The notes under the pieces: generated by a model
Database searches by the model: none
Told to the model about the DNA's origin: nothing
Seen by the model: only the letters and a program-made list of their open reading frames with translations
Shown: positions 22,468-35,911 of the stretch, one piece after another
Layout of the letters: the number at the start of each line of letters is the position of its first letter
How positions within the stretch are numbered: the first letter of the stretch is position 1
Assembly (NCBI RefSeq): GCF_008831285.2
Contig: NC_045145.1
Span: 17,872,040 to 17,936,039 of the forward strand
Direction: 5' to 3'
From: Nymphaea colorata
Lineage: Eukaryota; Streptophyta; Magnoliopsida; Nymphaeales; Nymphaeaceae
DNA length: 64,000 nucleotides
Position numbers and translations under genes: made by a program

Positions 22468-23442
22468 CCTTTTCTGCAAAGTATGGTCAGTGCAGAGGGC
22501 AAAGATTCGGCTCTTCTCTAAATTGTAGCCATCAAGAGGATTCAAGTTACGTATGTGTGGAATTCAAAGGGGTCCTCATTGTTAATGATGCTCTTAATGA
22601 TTTGTAACTAATACGTACAAGATCTAATGCTTCTTTCTTCAACAGGATGTTATACCATTATGGCAGGAGGTAGAGTACTTCAAGGACTATCAGAAGCGAT
22701 TAAAACATTTCTTAGGGGAGGACAAGGCAACGCAGACGATCAACGGTGCATTATACTTAATCAGCATAGGAACAAACGACTTCCTGGAGAATTACTACGC
22801 AATGCCTCAACGACGAACAGAATTCAGCGTCGAGGAGTATGAGGACTTTCTGGTGAAGATTGCCGCCGGATTCATCCGGCAATTGCACGGTTTGGGCGCC
22901 CGGAAAATTTGTCTCTGCGGCATCGCCCCCATGGGCTGCCTGCCATTGGAAAGAACTACCAACTTCTTTATGGGGAGCGAGTGTATCGAGGAACTTAATG
23001 AGGTGGCCTTAGCTTTCAATGCCAAGCTGGGGGCGATGGTGAAGACGCTGAATCTTGAGCTTCCGGACATAAGATTGACGCTCTCGAATCCCTACGACGT
23101 GCTTCTGGAAGCAATTCGGAAGCCATCTTTGCATGGTAAGTTTCATTCTTAAGTTTCGTCGATTTGGAGTTTAGAACCGACGACATTGAATTCAAAGTAG
23201 TTTAACACCTTCAACTGATGGAGGGACTTGGCTATGGCCTGTGTTGATTAGGGTTTGATGTGGTTTCTCTGGGGTGCTGCTCGACGGGGCTGCTGGAGAT
23301 GGGATATTTGTGCAACAAGCTCAGTCCCTACACCTGTGAGGATGCTGACAAGTATGTATTTTGGGATGCTTTCCACCCCACGGAGAAGATGAACCGCATC
23401 TTCGCACAGCATTTGGTGAACGACCTCCCACCATTGTCATAG
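21352..23442 (+). CDS. GDSL-type esterase/lipase, secreted
   Basis: Three exons, 21352-21732, 22646-23135 and 23252-23442, join in phase with GT-AG borders and give 353 residues, the usual length. A signal peptide opens the protein (MTTRGVLVSMLWLLVCGSG). Block I follows as VIVFGDSTVDPGNNN with the nucleophilic Ser. Block III is ISIGTNDF, and the C-terminal WDAFHPTEKMN carries the catalytic Asp and His. GIAPMGCLPLE lies before the last block. Family role: SGNH hydrolases of the apoplast acting on lipid, cutin or acetylated cell-wall substrates; the substrate here is unknown. In-frame ATGs at 21262 and 21298 exist, but 21352 puts a hydrophobic signal at the N-terminus. Intron 1 contains an (AT)n tract. 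Confidence 0.93.
22430..22463. repeat. (AT)n microsatellite in GDSL intron 1
   Basis: An uninterrupted AT run within the first intron. Confidence 0.9.
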
Positions 23443-23808
23443 AATAATTTTTCCATCATATATAATGTACACCTCTCATCTCTTTCTGTTTGATATATAT
23501 ATATATGTGTGTGTGTGTGTGCGTGTGTGTGTGTGTGCTGCGTGTACCTGCCCATTAATTGCGTCCAATATAAAGTTTCGCCTACTTTTTAAAGAGTTAA
23601 TTAGTGATTACCCTGATAGGTTTTACGAATTGGCTCTGCAATTACAAATCTAGATTAACTTAAAGATTGAGATTAGTGTCCACATATTTCTTAGTTCTTA
23701 TGTTTGGTGCTATTCTAATCTTTAAAAAATAATTGTACTGCTTTTTTAAAAATAAAATTACTCTATACATGCTCATTTGAGAGTAGTTTTAATTTTAGCA
23801 AACAGAGT

Positions 23809-23893
<85 letters not shown>

Positions 23894-25249
23894 AACTATC
23901 AAATCCTTATATACCAAACTTAATAAGAATCATCTAGGCATTGATTCTAAGGAAAATCTGAAGTTAGAGATTAATTTGAAAAATATGGAAGTTAAGTTGT
24001 TTTTCTCAAGATAATTAAATATCCTACAAGTAGAGAGAAAGAGGGGGAAATAAATAAAGTAGTTTCTTTTAATGTATTTTGCTCTCTTAAAAAAAAAGAG
24101 AGTTCAAGTTCCATATTTTTCAACTTAAATCTTCATCATCCATTATATATCTAGTACCAAATCTTTTTACTCTAGACTTGATGAAAATTATTTGAGTGGT
24201 TGATTTTAACAAGAGCATATGATGGAGATTAGAAAAAAAATAAAAATTAGGTAGTGGATTTTAAGTTTAAAAAAAAAGTAACGAAATTATATTTTTAAAG
24301 AGATAGCAATACCCTCAAAGGAAGGCAAAGAGATCTCAATTAAATAAATTGATTTGTTTCCTCTTATGAAGGTCTATTTTTTTAAAACTTAGTTTGATGT
24401 CCTTAAAATCAACGGCCCATGCGATTCCCTTTCAATCTCGCATACGAAGGTCTGGTACACAACGCGCCCTGAGCTTCCGTTTAAATGACAACGAATGGCT
24501 AGATACGCAAAGGAACTCCAAGTGCATGAGGTCGAGTATCTACAAAAAAGACTCGTGGGATGTAAATCAAAGATTAGGAAATTATACATTGTGGACAGAG
24601 TTTGTTTTTGTGATCCGTTCATCCGAAGTCCTGAATGTCTTTTTGGGTACCTGAAACTAGTTAGTCTCTCAGATCCCAAGTTTTGTCGGTCGGTCTTCCA
24701 ATTATCCAGGTATGGAGATAAACAGTAGCTGGATGGTTGCAGTAATTAAAAGGAGGTGGCAGTTAGAAAGGAAATTGAAGATGGTGGTGGCCATAATGGA
24801 GGCAGCGCTGATGGATCGGAAGAAATCAATGGAAGTAAAAACAAAGAAACAAAAAGAGGTTCAATGTGTTACGACGAAAGACTAATGATCTTAGTCAAAC
24901 ATGGAGAAGATTATTCAAAACCGAAATTTAACCAGAAAAGTTTTAAACAAGAGCAGCAGGAGCTGTTCATGCTTTGACATCATCCGCGGCACTCCCGCTT
25001 TCATGACTCTGCAAGAAAATCCATTTTTTTGTCGATTGGCGGCGAGGATGGAGGATGGTTATGGAGAGACATGGGAGATCCATGGATGCTTCTGCAGTAT
25101 TCTCTGATTCCCACCTCTTTGCAGAAGCACAGGTACAAATGAAACAACGGTTTCGCCACTCGATCGAAGGAAACAAGGAAAGGAACACTTATTAGATCGA
25201 CAACCGGAACTGTGTGAAAAGAAAGGAAAGTAAGCAAGCCAAATTGAAG
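23443..25249. other. Intergenic, microsatellite-rich
   Basis: It carries (TA)n(GT)n at about 23498-23540 just after the GDSL stop and (CA)n(TA)n at about 23810-23889. No supported gene. Open frames at 24389-24977 show no family resemblance. Confidence 0.5.
23810..23889. repeat. (CA)n(TA)n compound microsatellite
   Basis: A CA run passes into about 65 bp of uninterrupted AT. Confidence 0.9.
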
Positions 25250-25945
25250 TTATCTCATTAGGCTGTGACTCCGGTGCAGCAGGCGAGTCGATTTCTGATT
25301 CCACGTCTTGTTTGCGATACCAGGGGAGACCCTGAAGAAATCGGGCGCATAACTCATTAAAATAAGCCTTTCGCTTTGCTCCTGATTACCTTGTTGTAGC
25401 TTGTGAGCCCCCAATGCCCTGTCTTCTCCCTCTTTTCTTTCTTCTTCTTCTTTCTCTTGATCATGGCCACGAGTCTCCCACCCTTTTGCAGGAGCTGATG
25501 CGCACCGCTTTATCACCTGCGTATCCTGAGAAAGAGAAGGAGCATGGCTTTCCTGATCTTCCGATTCATTCATCTTCTCACTTTCCCCATCGCCATTGTT
25601 CTCTACCGCCGGAGCCGAATTTTTACCCTCATCAACCACAACATCCTCATGATCAGCGTTTTCCTCTTCATCTGAAGAAGAAGAAGAAGAAAGTGGGGTG
25701 GGGACTGCACCGAAGCACCTGAAATCCAATCTCAGGCTCCTGACGATTGCCACTATGTGCATCATCTCCTTCCCAATCCCCAATGTCTCCACCCATTTCC
25801 TCCTTCTGCAAGCAGTCTTCTTGGTCCCCTTGACTTGCAGCAGCCTCGGCTTCGGCTCGACCGGAGCCTGACCGGCGATCATGACGGGTTCGTCCATGTG
25901 GGGTCTGCTGCTTCTTCTTTCTAGCTTCACATTTGTTCTCATCAT
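25250..25945 (-). CDS. Uncertain acidic, serine-rich protein
   Basis: A 231-residue open frame starts at ATG 25945. The N-terminal 85 residues are basic (KKTACRRRKWVETLGIGKEM), then comes SSSSSSDEEENADHEDVVVD, an acidic tract, VIKRCASAPAKGWETRG, and a charged K/E-rich segment. Residue use is non-random, and the KRCxSAP-type motif recalls small uncharacterised plant proteins, but I cannot name a family. The frame at 25942-26154 immediately upstream (MESYQYLRQAWTVTDQN...) may be a separate exon or a chance frame. Splicing near 25390 is possible. Function unknown. Confidence 0.4.
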   Translation of the reverse strand: MMRTNVKLERRSSRPHMDEPVMIAGQAPVEPKPRLLQVKGTKKTACRRRKWVETLGIGKEMMHIVAIVRSLRLDFRCFGAVPTPLSSSSSSDEEENADHEDVVVDEGKNSAPAVENNGDGESEKMNESEDQESHAPSLSQDTQVIKRCASAPAKGWETRGHDQEKEEEERKEGEDRALGAHKLQQGNQEQSERLILMSYAPDFFRVSPGIANKTWNQKSTRLLHRSHSLMR

Positions 25946-28393
25946 CGTTGCCCACTTGCCCGGTTAGGAGGAGCTAGCCTTTGCTTCATATAAGAAGGCA
26001 CAAAATCATTTATGTACAGGAGCCATTTCTCAGGCAATGTGTTCTGATCGGTGACTGTCCATGCTTGCCTTAAATACTGATAGGACTCCATGGCCTTTAC
26101 TGTTGGACCGCAACAAGTTTTGGAGAAAAAGAGAAGTGAGGGAAAATCAAACATAGGTTAGGTCCTTGGAGCGTGGCTTTGAAGGCATCACTTTCAACTC
26201 AGCCTTTTCCTCCTTTCTTTAGCAAAAGCTTTAGCCTTAGCACATGGTTTGCCGTCGAGAGAGAGAGAGAGAGGACGCTGTTGAATGTAGTTGATCATGG
26301 CTGCATGCTGTCGTCCCCCTTTTTCTTCACTAATAGAAAAGAAAGCATCGCATTCAGCGGCTAAAATGATGACTTTTTCAATCAGCAAGTGCGGATGATT
26401 GGTCGGAGAAGGTAGAAAGAGGAAGAGCCGCCGCAGCGGCACCACCATCATCGGCGAGAAGCAATAGGAGCTCGAGTGCCCGTGCCACATGGTTACTGGA
26501 CTCGTACTGAAGAGACCGGACGATCGTCTGTTAGTGCTCTGATTCCCAAGTTTTGGTGGCACAGTTGCTCGAGAGTACGATCTTTATTGGCAATTTGGCA
26601 GTAAGAATAGTAAAACATAAAAGAGGTGATTTCTGTGCATTAAGGAAGTTTTTTTAAGAGTAAATAGCAATGTTAAATTATCATTGAAAGAGAAAGTTTG
26701 CATCCTGTGGTAGTTTTTTGTATGGGTTTAGAAAAACCCTCGGGATAAATGATTTCTTACTGTTGCTTTGTTTTGTGTTGAAGCGATGTGTTATCATAGA
26801 TGCCCAAATATATGTTATCATTTAAGAGAAAGCCTCTATCTGTTTTTCTTGAATAAAATAACGATGAAAATGAAGACTTAATTACTGTTCCGGTTGTAAG
26901 TAAATATCTTTTTTTTTTTGCGGTAAAGGAAGAAATGACATTTTGGTAACCTTTTTTACTTTTTTTTTGTCTTTAACAAAAGTTTTTTTTTAAGTGTGAA
27001 TTAAGAATATTTTAGTCATTAACTACATTAACACACGAAAATTCATGAACTAATATGATGCATATAACCAGGTTCGCCATATGTAGTGCAAACGCAATTA
27101 CCTACCCTAGAAAATCACCAAGATCAATACTCAGCCATGTGCGGACCGTAGCCTTTTAACAGTGCACAAAGTGATTGTCCAGGGCCAGTCAAACAGCTTA
27201 AATGATGATGATATCTGTTGCCGAGTAGCGTTCATTGCCATTATTTACACATTTAATGTTTTATAAGGCCAACGGCTTAAAAGTAGTCGTTTCCTTATTG
27301 ATGGAAGATTGATTGTCGCGTAACTATTTATATTTACATTTATGTTTCTTTTTGACTTCCTTCCTAAGAATCATACTCTTGTTAGGACCCAAAGTTTCAA
27401 GAGATCATTTTACGAGTATTATACTCTGCAAGTTCTCTTATGTAATTCACGATCTATTTTCATCCATGTACCGAAACCTTTGTATATATGTGTGTGTATA
27501 ATAACGTAGACCCTGAAAGCTGCCTTAAAAATCTTTTGATTGAAAGAAAGAAAGAGAGAAACACGAAGCCTTGTCCATCTCTGAGGAGTGATGACATGAT
27601 ATCCCTTTGCAGAGGTGATTGATTGAGAATCTTCTGGTTATGAATTATACAAATGGAAAGAATCGTGTTGCAAGCGACACAAATAGGAAAAATTGTGGTG
27701 CCGTCCGAAAGACCATGCTCCTTAGATGATCTCTCATGCTGCATTCGTTCATTATCCCCCCAATTTCAGGCGACATGCTTCAGAGGGTACCTCTCTCAAG
27801 GGGAACAAGTATGGAACCTTCGGCCTGAAAAAAAACATGGAACGGGAAAGCGGTGCTTAACTTTCACTTGGGATTTGTTGATTAGAAACTAAGGAATTAG
27901 TCACCAGATGTTCCATATGGCCATAGCTTAGAACTGGAGATCCTAATTTGAGAAGCTTATATAAATTAGATTCCTCTTGAGCAGCTCAAGCTATGAAATT
28001 GATGATGTAGTTAGATCTTATGAGATGAAAAGGAAAAGAAAATAATTTTAAGATGGGTAGAGTTGTGAGTAGCTGTTGTTGGCCTTTAGTTCCGGTGGCA
28101 TATCACTACGACAGTGGCGTCGATTATCAACACCGGCGAAGGTTAGAGTCGGTGGCTGACAAAGGAGAGAAACGCCGGCAAACCATTGACGCTGCTGCCA
28201 TTTCATTGCTGATCTGAGGCCTCTGAAGTGATCTTGCAAGGTAGCTTGTTATCTTCTCACACTCAATTTGTGAACTTCTTTTACTTGAACTATTCTCGTG
28301 ATACATGAAGCATATCAGACTAAAACAGTGGCAGAGCTAGATTTTTTTTTTAAAATAAGCATTCATTCACAAATTTTCATATTTGTTGGGACA

Positions 28394-28496
<103 letters not shown>

Positions 28497-28600
28497 CAAA
28501 GCAAATGTTTGAAAATATTAATGCATAATTTAAGAAACATTGGGAGCTGATGTGGGCAACTACCCACACCATCCCATATGTGTTTGTAGTTGAATATCTT

Positions 28601-28872
28601 AAGAGCATTTGATAGCCTTGGATTTAATTTAATTTGAAATCAGAGGTGACTAAGGATCATGTTAATAACTTAATCTCGCATGACTGATTTAAGGTCAGAT
28701 CCCTTCACATCGGACTCCATATCTGAGGTTGGCTTTGGTTATGAACTGAGGATCTCAAATTTTCTTTCCCATATAATATTAAAATCTGATGCTTATTTAT
28801 ATTATGGGACTCACATAAAGGGAAACTTAGATCAGTTTTTTTTTTTATCTCGAGACAATCAAATGCACCCTT
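28601..28872. mobile_element. MITE-like element
   Basis: The left end AAGAGCATTTGATAG is matched by the inverted right end (AAGGGTGCATTTGATTG when reverse-complemented). It has about 270 bp of non-coding interior. The end type GGTGCATTTGATxx resembles common plant MITEs. No target-site duplication was resolved. Confidence 0.5.
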
Positions 28873-29035
28873 GATTAAAACTTTAGACGTCCCTAATGAT
28901 TTCACAAACCAGAGTAGTTAAAGTGCACTTCTTTGCTATTATCACTTAGTGAGGTAGCTTAGATTTTGCTCATTAATCAAACTGCTCACAGTTTATCTAG
29001 CGGTAAATCCGGGTAAGGTTTCCCTTTGACAGCCT

Positions 29036-29290
29036 TAGGGGTGAACAATGAGTTGAGTTGAGCATGGGTTAATGCTCGACTGGTAAATGAGTTTATGTTA
29101 GGACATTTGCTTAACGAGTCGAGCTCGAGTTCATGAGTCGCTCGTTCAAATAATCGAGTTGAGTTCGAGCTCAAGTCGAGCTTAAGCGTTAATCGAGTTT
29201 GTTGAATCGATCCATTCGAATGGTATATGTTTGTCGAATTTTAATCAAACTCGAACTCAATGCTACTCCGGCGTTGAGCTATTCCCTAGC
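29036..29290. repeat. Degenerate dispersed repeat rich in GAGTCGAGCTCGAG words
   Basis: It opens TTAGGGGTGAAC and is filled with overlapping GAGTCGAGCTCGAG and TCGAGTTGAG words on both strands. This composition is common in non-autonomous hAT-type repeats with TAGGGGTG ends. The right border is not clear. Confidence 0.4.
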
Positions 29291-29512
29291 ACGTGCTCAG
29301 TCAAACTCAAGCATGGTTTGGAAGACATAGGCCGTAGATGTATTTTCTAAATAAAGGAAAATGATCGGGCCTATCCGTTGAATACATTGCAGAAGAAGAC
29401 CTGTCAGTGAAAATTTCTGATAAAGGGAAGGGGAACCGCGTCCGTCTCATCCAGTTTGGTACGAGTGTGGGTTTCTCTCTCTCTACACGGAGCTGGGAGG
29501 GAAGCATCATCC

Positions 29513-32499
29513 ATGGCTGTCGCTCTGTCTGGTGCCTTTTCCCGTCTCGCCCTCTCTCCACCTTCTCCTTCTCCACACCATCAAAAGGTCATCCTCCAGT
29601 GTTCCTCAACAAAACCAGGAGCCCTCTTCCCGTCTTCCTTCCTCGGAAAGCTGAGTGCTGCATCGCTCTCTGCCGTCGCTTGGGGTTGGGGGTCCTTCCC
29701 CTCTTCTTCATCGCGCAGTCCACCAAGCACCACCGCCTTCAGCGTCACCGCGTATAACGTGCAGATAATGGTGGAGGAGAACGAGCCGGAGGAGGCGCTG
29801 CTGCGACGATTCAGGAGGGAGGTGTCGAGGGCAGGGATTATCCAGGAGTGCAAGCGCAGGAGGTTCTTTGAAAACAAGCAGGAGCTGAAGAAGCGGAAGG
29901 CCCGAGAGGCTGGAAGGCGCAACCGCCGGAGGTAATTTCCTAACTACTAAATCTATTGCTGTCCTGTCCATTGCCCATTTGCCTTTATTAACTGGTGGGA
30001 TGATGGAATCATTTCAACTATCTTTTCCTGTCTCAGAAGAGGAAATCTTTGTAGTTTTCCAGTTTTAGTGACCATGGAGAAGTACTTGGCTTGTGTTCTA
30101 CATGTGAGGGTCTTAGTTCGACGCATAGTATTATTGGGTGATGCTTCGTTTTTATCATCTTATCATTTTTGAATGGTATCATATTAAAAGAAAATGAATA
30201 GTGCCCCTGGCCTTAATTAATAATTAGTACCGTGTTCTGGTACAATACTGTCTTTGAGTGCCAAGCAAGAGTAGGTCACAGAGCCGGTTGAAATCCACCT
30301 ACTATCGACTAATATTGCAAGAATTTTGCTATTGGTGATTTGGCGAAGAAAAAGGACGCCCAAACCAAGATAAAAGTGAATTTGGTGCTTAACAAAGTTT
30401 GTGGCGTTTTCTATGTGTAACCCCTCCAGTTGAATCTACTGCAACGCGGACGTTGGCAGCTATAAGTTTCTGCTGTCTGTCAAGCCTCATGGGCGTTGTG
30501 GTATTTCGTGACAGTTTTTCTTTCCAGTACTGAAACCGGGGACGAAGCGTTTAATACTCACTTGAAGTCAAGACCCCTCATGATGATTGTTCAACTCAAT
30601 TATCTAACTACAATTAGAGGAAGATCCATTTTAACCCATTTAAAGTTTCTTATAAGTTTACACAATGAGAACCAAATTCAGCCAATCATGACCTGATGTT
30701 GTGCTAAGTGCTCCATACAGAAGAATAATCATGAGCATGCTATCTGTCAATGCATGAGCCTGTAAGCATAGGGCTTGTTCACTTGTGAAACATTTCATCA
30801 AAGGATTACTTTTGATCTTCTTATATATATTTAAACCTAAAAATGTATATCTTGAGGTAACTGTCTTTATGCATATGCAAACACAAAGATTATAGATTTT
30901 AAGTTCAATGACAACTGCGAAAGTGAAGGAGATGAAGTTGCAACCTTTATGATTCTTGGTTATGACACGTCTCAACTGCAAATCGTGTAGAGGAAGGAAA
31001 CTTACTTCTTGGAATGTCTGACAAACAAAAGGATAAAACTTCTGCATCGGAATTACTGGTAATAGCGTTTACATGCATACGCATGTGCCAGATATTAGCT
31101 ATCAACTCAATCACTACGTAGTTTTCACATTTTCTTGATTTTTTTTTAAAGTGCTATCTACTTAATTATTAACTTAAGTGAGGTGTTCGGGTTTTCAAAT
31201 CTTGTTCTTTATCTTTTTTAAGTGATTCAAAAATCATTAGCTTCAAAATTCAAATCACAGAATATTGGCAAATCAAAATTATTATTTGTACCTCGAGATT
31301 CTAACATTTCCCAAGTCTAAGATCAGGTGCGGGCCACCTTCAATTTGATTGATTATGTGTGTGAACGTCTGTGCATTGCAAGTGAATCAATGCCTTGTTA
31401 ATGAAGTATATAGCTTGTGTTTAATTTCATGATGAACGCATTGTTGCCTACAAACAAGGAAGATGATAATCTCTCATTCTATTTTTTTTTCCTTTCCCTT
31501 CCTTAATATCATGAAGGTTTTTTTTTTTTTTTTTTGGACATCCTACAGGAATAGGAGTCTAAGATGTTTTTGTCATTTTTTATTTTTCTCAACCTTTTTA
31601 CATTTTAGGAAATCTGATAAATCTGTGACATGAGGTTACAAGTTCACACCAAGTTATGCATTCTCTGATATTCATGGATTACTCAGTTCCTCCTCACTAT
31701 TACCTTAGCAAGACATGCTTGAAAGGTGATTGAGATTAACAAAATGAAGAGTTTAAATAGTCCAAAGCAAGATAATCCTCTCAAGAGGGAGTGTCATGAA
31801 TATTTCATGTGATGGTTGACTAGGAAAATTGAGGGGTATTGGGAAGTCCACTAATGAATCTTAGTATACTTTCTTAAGTTTTCAGGTACCTTATGGGGAA
31901 GGTTGTTTAGTTTATATGATAGTACATGTGATCAATTAGCCTTAGAAGGATGAACTACCAGATGGTTCCACCTTGTCTAGCATGTTTCCTTTTATCATCT
32001 ATTGATTACTGATGAAATGAAAGATAGGCGGGGACTTCCCTGTTTAAGAATGGAGAAAAACATTTTTCTTGCTCCTGCCAGGATAGCTCCAAATTCTTCT
32101 TGAATGAGAACTTCGTGGATTAAGGAGAGCTGGAAGCTTCAATAACCTATTAGTTGTTATCTCTGCTGCTGCTTTTTGCCTATATCCTCTTTCCGTCATC
32201 TCATATCTGCGGATTTTCGGATAGTTCAGTTTAAATTTTATTGAAAATCTTGGGCTACCTAAAGAATTGAAGAAAGAAAACCAAATATTCTGTTTAAGTG
32301 GTGCATTTTCTCTTTCATTTGGAGGACGAATTTTTTAGATGACCAAGGGATCATGATCATTTTAATGCATTTGTCTGTGTGCAGGCGGTCAACACCATCA
32401 TCCCCGCCATCTGCAGCAGATGACTCTGCACGTGCAAAGAAGACTGCAGATGAAGAAGATGATAACTGGGATCTTCCAGAAGGAGATCTTCCTTTCTGA
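29513..32499 (+). CDS. 30S ribosomal protein bS21, chloroplast
   Basis: Exons 29513-29931 and 32385-32499 join in phase (AG|G) across a 2.45-kb GT-AG intron and give 177 residues. The first 75 or so form a serine/alanine/proline-rich transit peptide. The S21 core follows: VQIMVEENEPEEALLRRFRR, then VSRAGIIQECKRRRFFENKQ and a basic tail KKRKAREAGRRNRRR. An acidic plant-specific extension ends in NWDLPEGDLPF. Role: the plastid small-subunit protein near the mRNA exit and anti-Shine-Dalgarno region. The Arabidopsis counterpart is known as GHS1, a glucose-hypersensitive locus. The ATG at 29513 sits in CCATGG, a good plant start context. Confidence 0.93.
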
Positions 32500-34170
32500 C
32501 TGATGAATTTTCGAATGCCGTAGTCCTCTTTTCGAATGACGAGCTGTGAGCAGGGACAGTGTTTGTACTCCAATTATAGAGGCATGTTAACTTGTTGAAG
32601 AGACTGTTTTCACTTTTGTATTGAATGAAAAGCTATCACCTCATACTTTTTTGGTTTTAGTCGTTAAAGAGCTAGTCATAATTGATTGTTCCATCGTTTT
32701 TGCTTTTAACAGATCATTCTCAACAATTAGAATGTTCCAAACGTTGTGAAAATATGATGGGTCGAACAGGACTGTGAGAACATAATAGAGGTGGTTCCGG
32801 GTTCAAATGTATGGCCGACTGTACTGCAACCGAAAACATTGTGAATTGCTTACGAAGATTAGTTGATTGGGAGTAAAACAATCAAATGGAAGAATTTAAT
32901 TCTCTTTCTGTCCTGTTGACTTATGAATCTTATCTGAAATCTTCAATTGGTTTGCCAATAGGAAGCATGATTAATTATCAATGGATGAGAATCTGATGTA
33001 TTGCAACTAAACGTAAGCAATAATTTTCTTTTGCTTTTTATGGTACGGAAAATATTTTTTGTCCAAGGAACATTTTTTGTCCTCCTTTTAGCAGATCTTT
33101 GGTTTGTTAAAACCCCTTGAGGTTCAAAGTAGTCGTTTTTTTTTCTTTAACAGTTTCGTAAATGTCAATCATTTGACGCACGTGACTTGTCTGGATGTGT
33201 TTCATAACTCGTGGAAACACTCCATCATCAGGTTTTCAAACCACTTGAAAACCAAAGACCTATAAAGTATATGAAACTTAAGTTATAATTTTTTTTTTTT
33301 TTGCGCTAGAGACATGATCTCTTTGGTGGTGAAGTAGCTGTCAGTGTGTTTATACTCTAGGTTATTTTCAATTTTTCATTTTCGATAGACAAAAAAAAAA
33401 AAAATCAAATTTGCACCTTATACAACACCATCAACTGTAATGCTTAGTTATTCTTCTTGTACAGTAAATTCTATAAGACATTTTCTTTGGCAAATAGACA
33501 AGGGGATATACGTTGTACACTGAAGGAGTTGCTACTTTATAAAAGTTTCTAATGAAAACCATTCCTTATCTGCTAATTTAAAGAAGGGTGAACAATATTA
33601 TTACCATCAACTAGGAGATGTGAATTATTTATTTATTTATTTATTCCATGCAATTTTCTCTTCCTCACCCTTTTTGTTATTGAACAAAGTGAAGTGCATT
33701 GAAAGAGTTTGTTTTGATGTGTATAGCGTAGCTGGACGGACTGGCGGACTGATGAAAGTTTGGTTGTCAGTAGGTACTATGCTCACTGCCATTCAAACGC
33801 GTAGGTCAACAGTTCGGCCAAAACTCAGCATTTGATCCGAACCCGATCAATCAGATCCAATTTGAAAAACCAACTCAAGTGATTTAATCAGATCCCATTC
33901 AAGTTATTTAATCCTGGTTCGAACATGGTGTAAAATTTTTATACTAAACTGATCGGATATGTAATCTTGACACTGTCAATTTGGATTACAAGTAAAAAAT
34001 CGGATACCATTTTGTCTTTTACATGTCTAAATCCAAATCCAAATTCAAATCCAAATTCAAATCCAAATTCAAATCCAAATCCATCGTCGGCTCCGATTTA
34101 GCTATATATCCGATAACATAAAAATGATTATATCCTATACGAATACGAACCACTGACGTCCTAACTGCTG
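32500..34170. other. Intergenic region
   Basis: It contains the 3' UTR of the bS21 gene at the left and a CAAATCCAAATT minisatellite at 34020-34082 at the right. No gene supported. Confidence 0.5.
34020..34082. repeat. Minisatellite of AAATCCAAATTC words
   Basis: Repeats of the 12-base word AAATTCAAATCC occur in tandem with small variants, upstream of the WLM protease gene. Confidence 0.8.
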
Positions 34171-34179
34171 AGTTGTTTC

Positions 34180-34419
34180 TGAAGGAGGAAACCCCTCTTC
34201 CGACAACTCCTGGACTCGCCGAGTCGTTTTCGTTGGGTCAGAACATAGGGAATCGTCGAAGGTTCCAGAGTGGAGAGACAGAGAGAGGTCAGCCGTCGGT
34301 AATTACAAGAGTTCGTAGCATATTCGCTCTCTGTCTTTCTCTCGGTTGTTGCCTTCGATAAACGAGGAGAAGAGGAGGTGGATGCTTGGTTCTCCTGGAA
34401 CCGGAAGAGGATATAGAGG
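34180..34419 (+). other. Probable 5' UTR exon of the WLM protease gene
   Basis: The sequence ends at a good donor (AGAGG|GTAGGTGG, 34419/34420). A matching acceptor TTTCTTTCCCAG lies at 35897, only 14 bases before the main ATG. An ATG at 34382 would open an overlapping frame in the spliced leader. The 5' end is not determined. Confidence 0.4.
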
Positions 34420-35911
34420 GTAGGTGGAGCTTCTCTCTCTCTCTCTAACAGGATAATTCTGCTTGATTACAAAACGATGTCTCTGTGCTTAATCTTTGCC
34501 AGTAATAATGATTATTTTTCCGTCGAAAATGGAAATTTCAAGGTTCTTTTGTTTCTTGCCCGCGGGTTATGCGCGTCACGGGCGGCAGGTCTGTAGAATT
34601 AGCGGCAAGCTGTTGTCTCCTTTTTCTGTTTCTTTTTTGTTTTTAAGGGGTTGTCAATAGAATGATATAAAGATGCTATGCTTCTTGAATTTATCGTTCT
34701 TCGTTGTTTGTTGTCATTTCGTCATCATCGTCCGCGTCGATCCATTACTATTCTCTGTGTATAATTTTGTAGCGAAGGATCGGGTTATGAAGGCGATGGA
34801 CTTCCTTCTATGTGGTTGTGTATTTTAAGGGAGTGGTTTGTTGCATGTTGGAACCGTGGTTGAATGTCTGTTTACTGCATGGGGATGAATTCTGTCTTCT
34901 AAGCGTACTTTGGTTCTTCTCTTTAACGGAAACCTGGATGCCTGGTTTTAAGAAATAGCAATTACGAAATCATGGACCGCAATTTCTCCAAGCTTCTAGC
35001 ACCCGCCCTTCATCACCCCCTCAACCCCCTCTTCCCGCGGTGGCAACTCGCATGCAAATAGAAGATGATTTTAATGTATTTGTGAAGCATGACTTTAAAT
35101 TTGTGAAATTGTATAACTCTACAAGTTGTTTGGAGCCTTTTTTTTTTGTTCACTTGATTTTTGGTATTTTAAAGAATTGATGAGGATCCCTACAACATGC
35201 GTGAGCAGTCAGCCAGATGAAGACATTGCGTTATCCTATTCAGGGTTGTGTTGAGTAATGGCTTTGAGGATGGAGTTTGCCTCGCGAAGTCTATTTGCAA
35301 TTCAATGTGTTACCAATGCTAGCAATTTCAAGCACCACACTTCGTGATTACTTATAGCACCATGTCCCAGAGTAGTGCATTAAATCTACTTGTTTCCTTC
35401 TGTGTATCAAAGCAAGCCCTTTATGCATATGGTAAATTGCATTTGGATGAGAGCACTTGTATACCATGAAAAATATCTTTCATCATAGAAAGTGTACGTA
35501 TGATAAAGCTTTGGGGAAAGGCTTAATGAGGTACTCGAGTGCGAGTATACAAGCTTCAGCCAAATGAACTAGTATAAATAGTTCATGTCTTCTCAAGTAA
35601 ACTGCTAGTATTATCCTCCATTGAAGTACTTAACTATAGTGTCATGCTGTATCATGTTGCCACATGGTTCAAAATGAGGCTAGTAAGAATTTAAACTTCG
35701 ATGAGTTCATTATTGTTTCTCCCATACGTTTCTACTTCAATTGCTTTGATGCTGCCTATAAGAATTTAAACTTGTTTCAGTTCGCTAGTGTGTCCTCCTT
35801 GCTTGCTTCGATTCTCAAAAAAAAAAGGAAAAAAAAGAAACTCTCACTTTGCTTGGAAGATGTTGTAGCTGTTGCTAATATTTGATTTCTTTCCCAGTGC
35901 ATTTACTTGCG

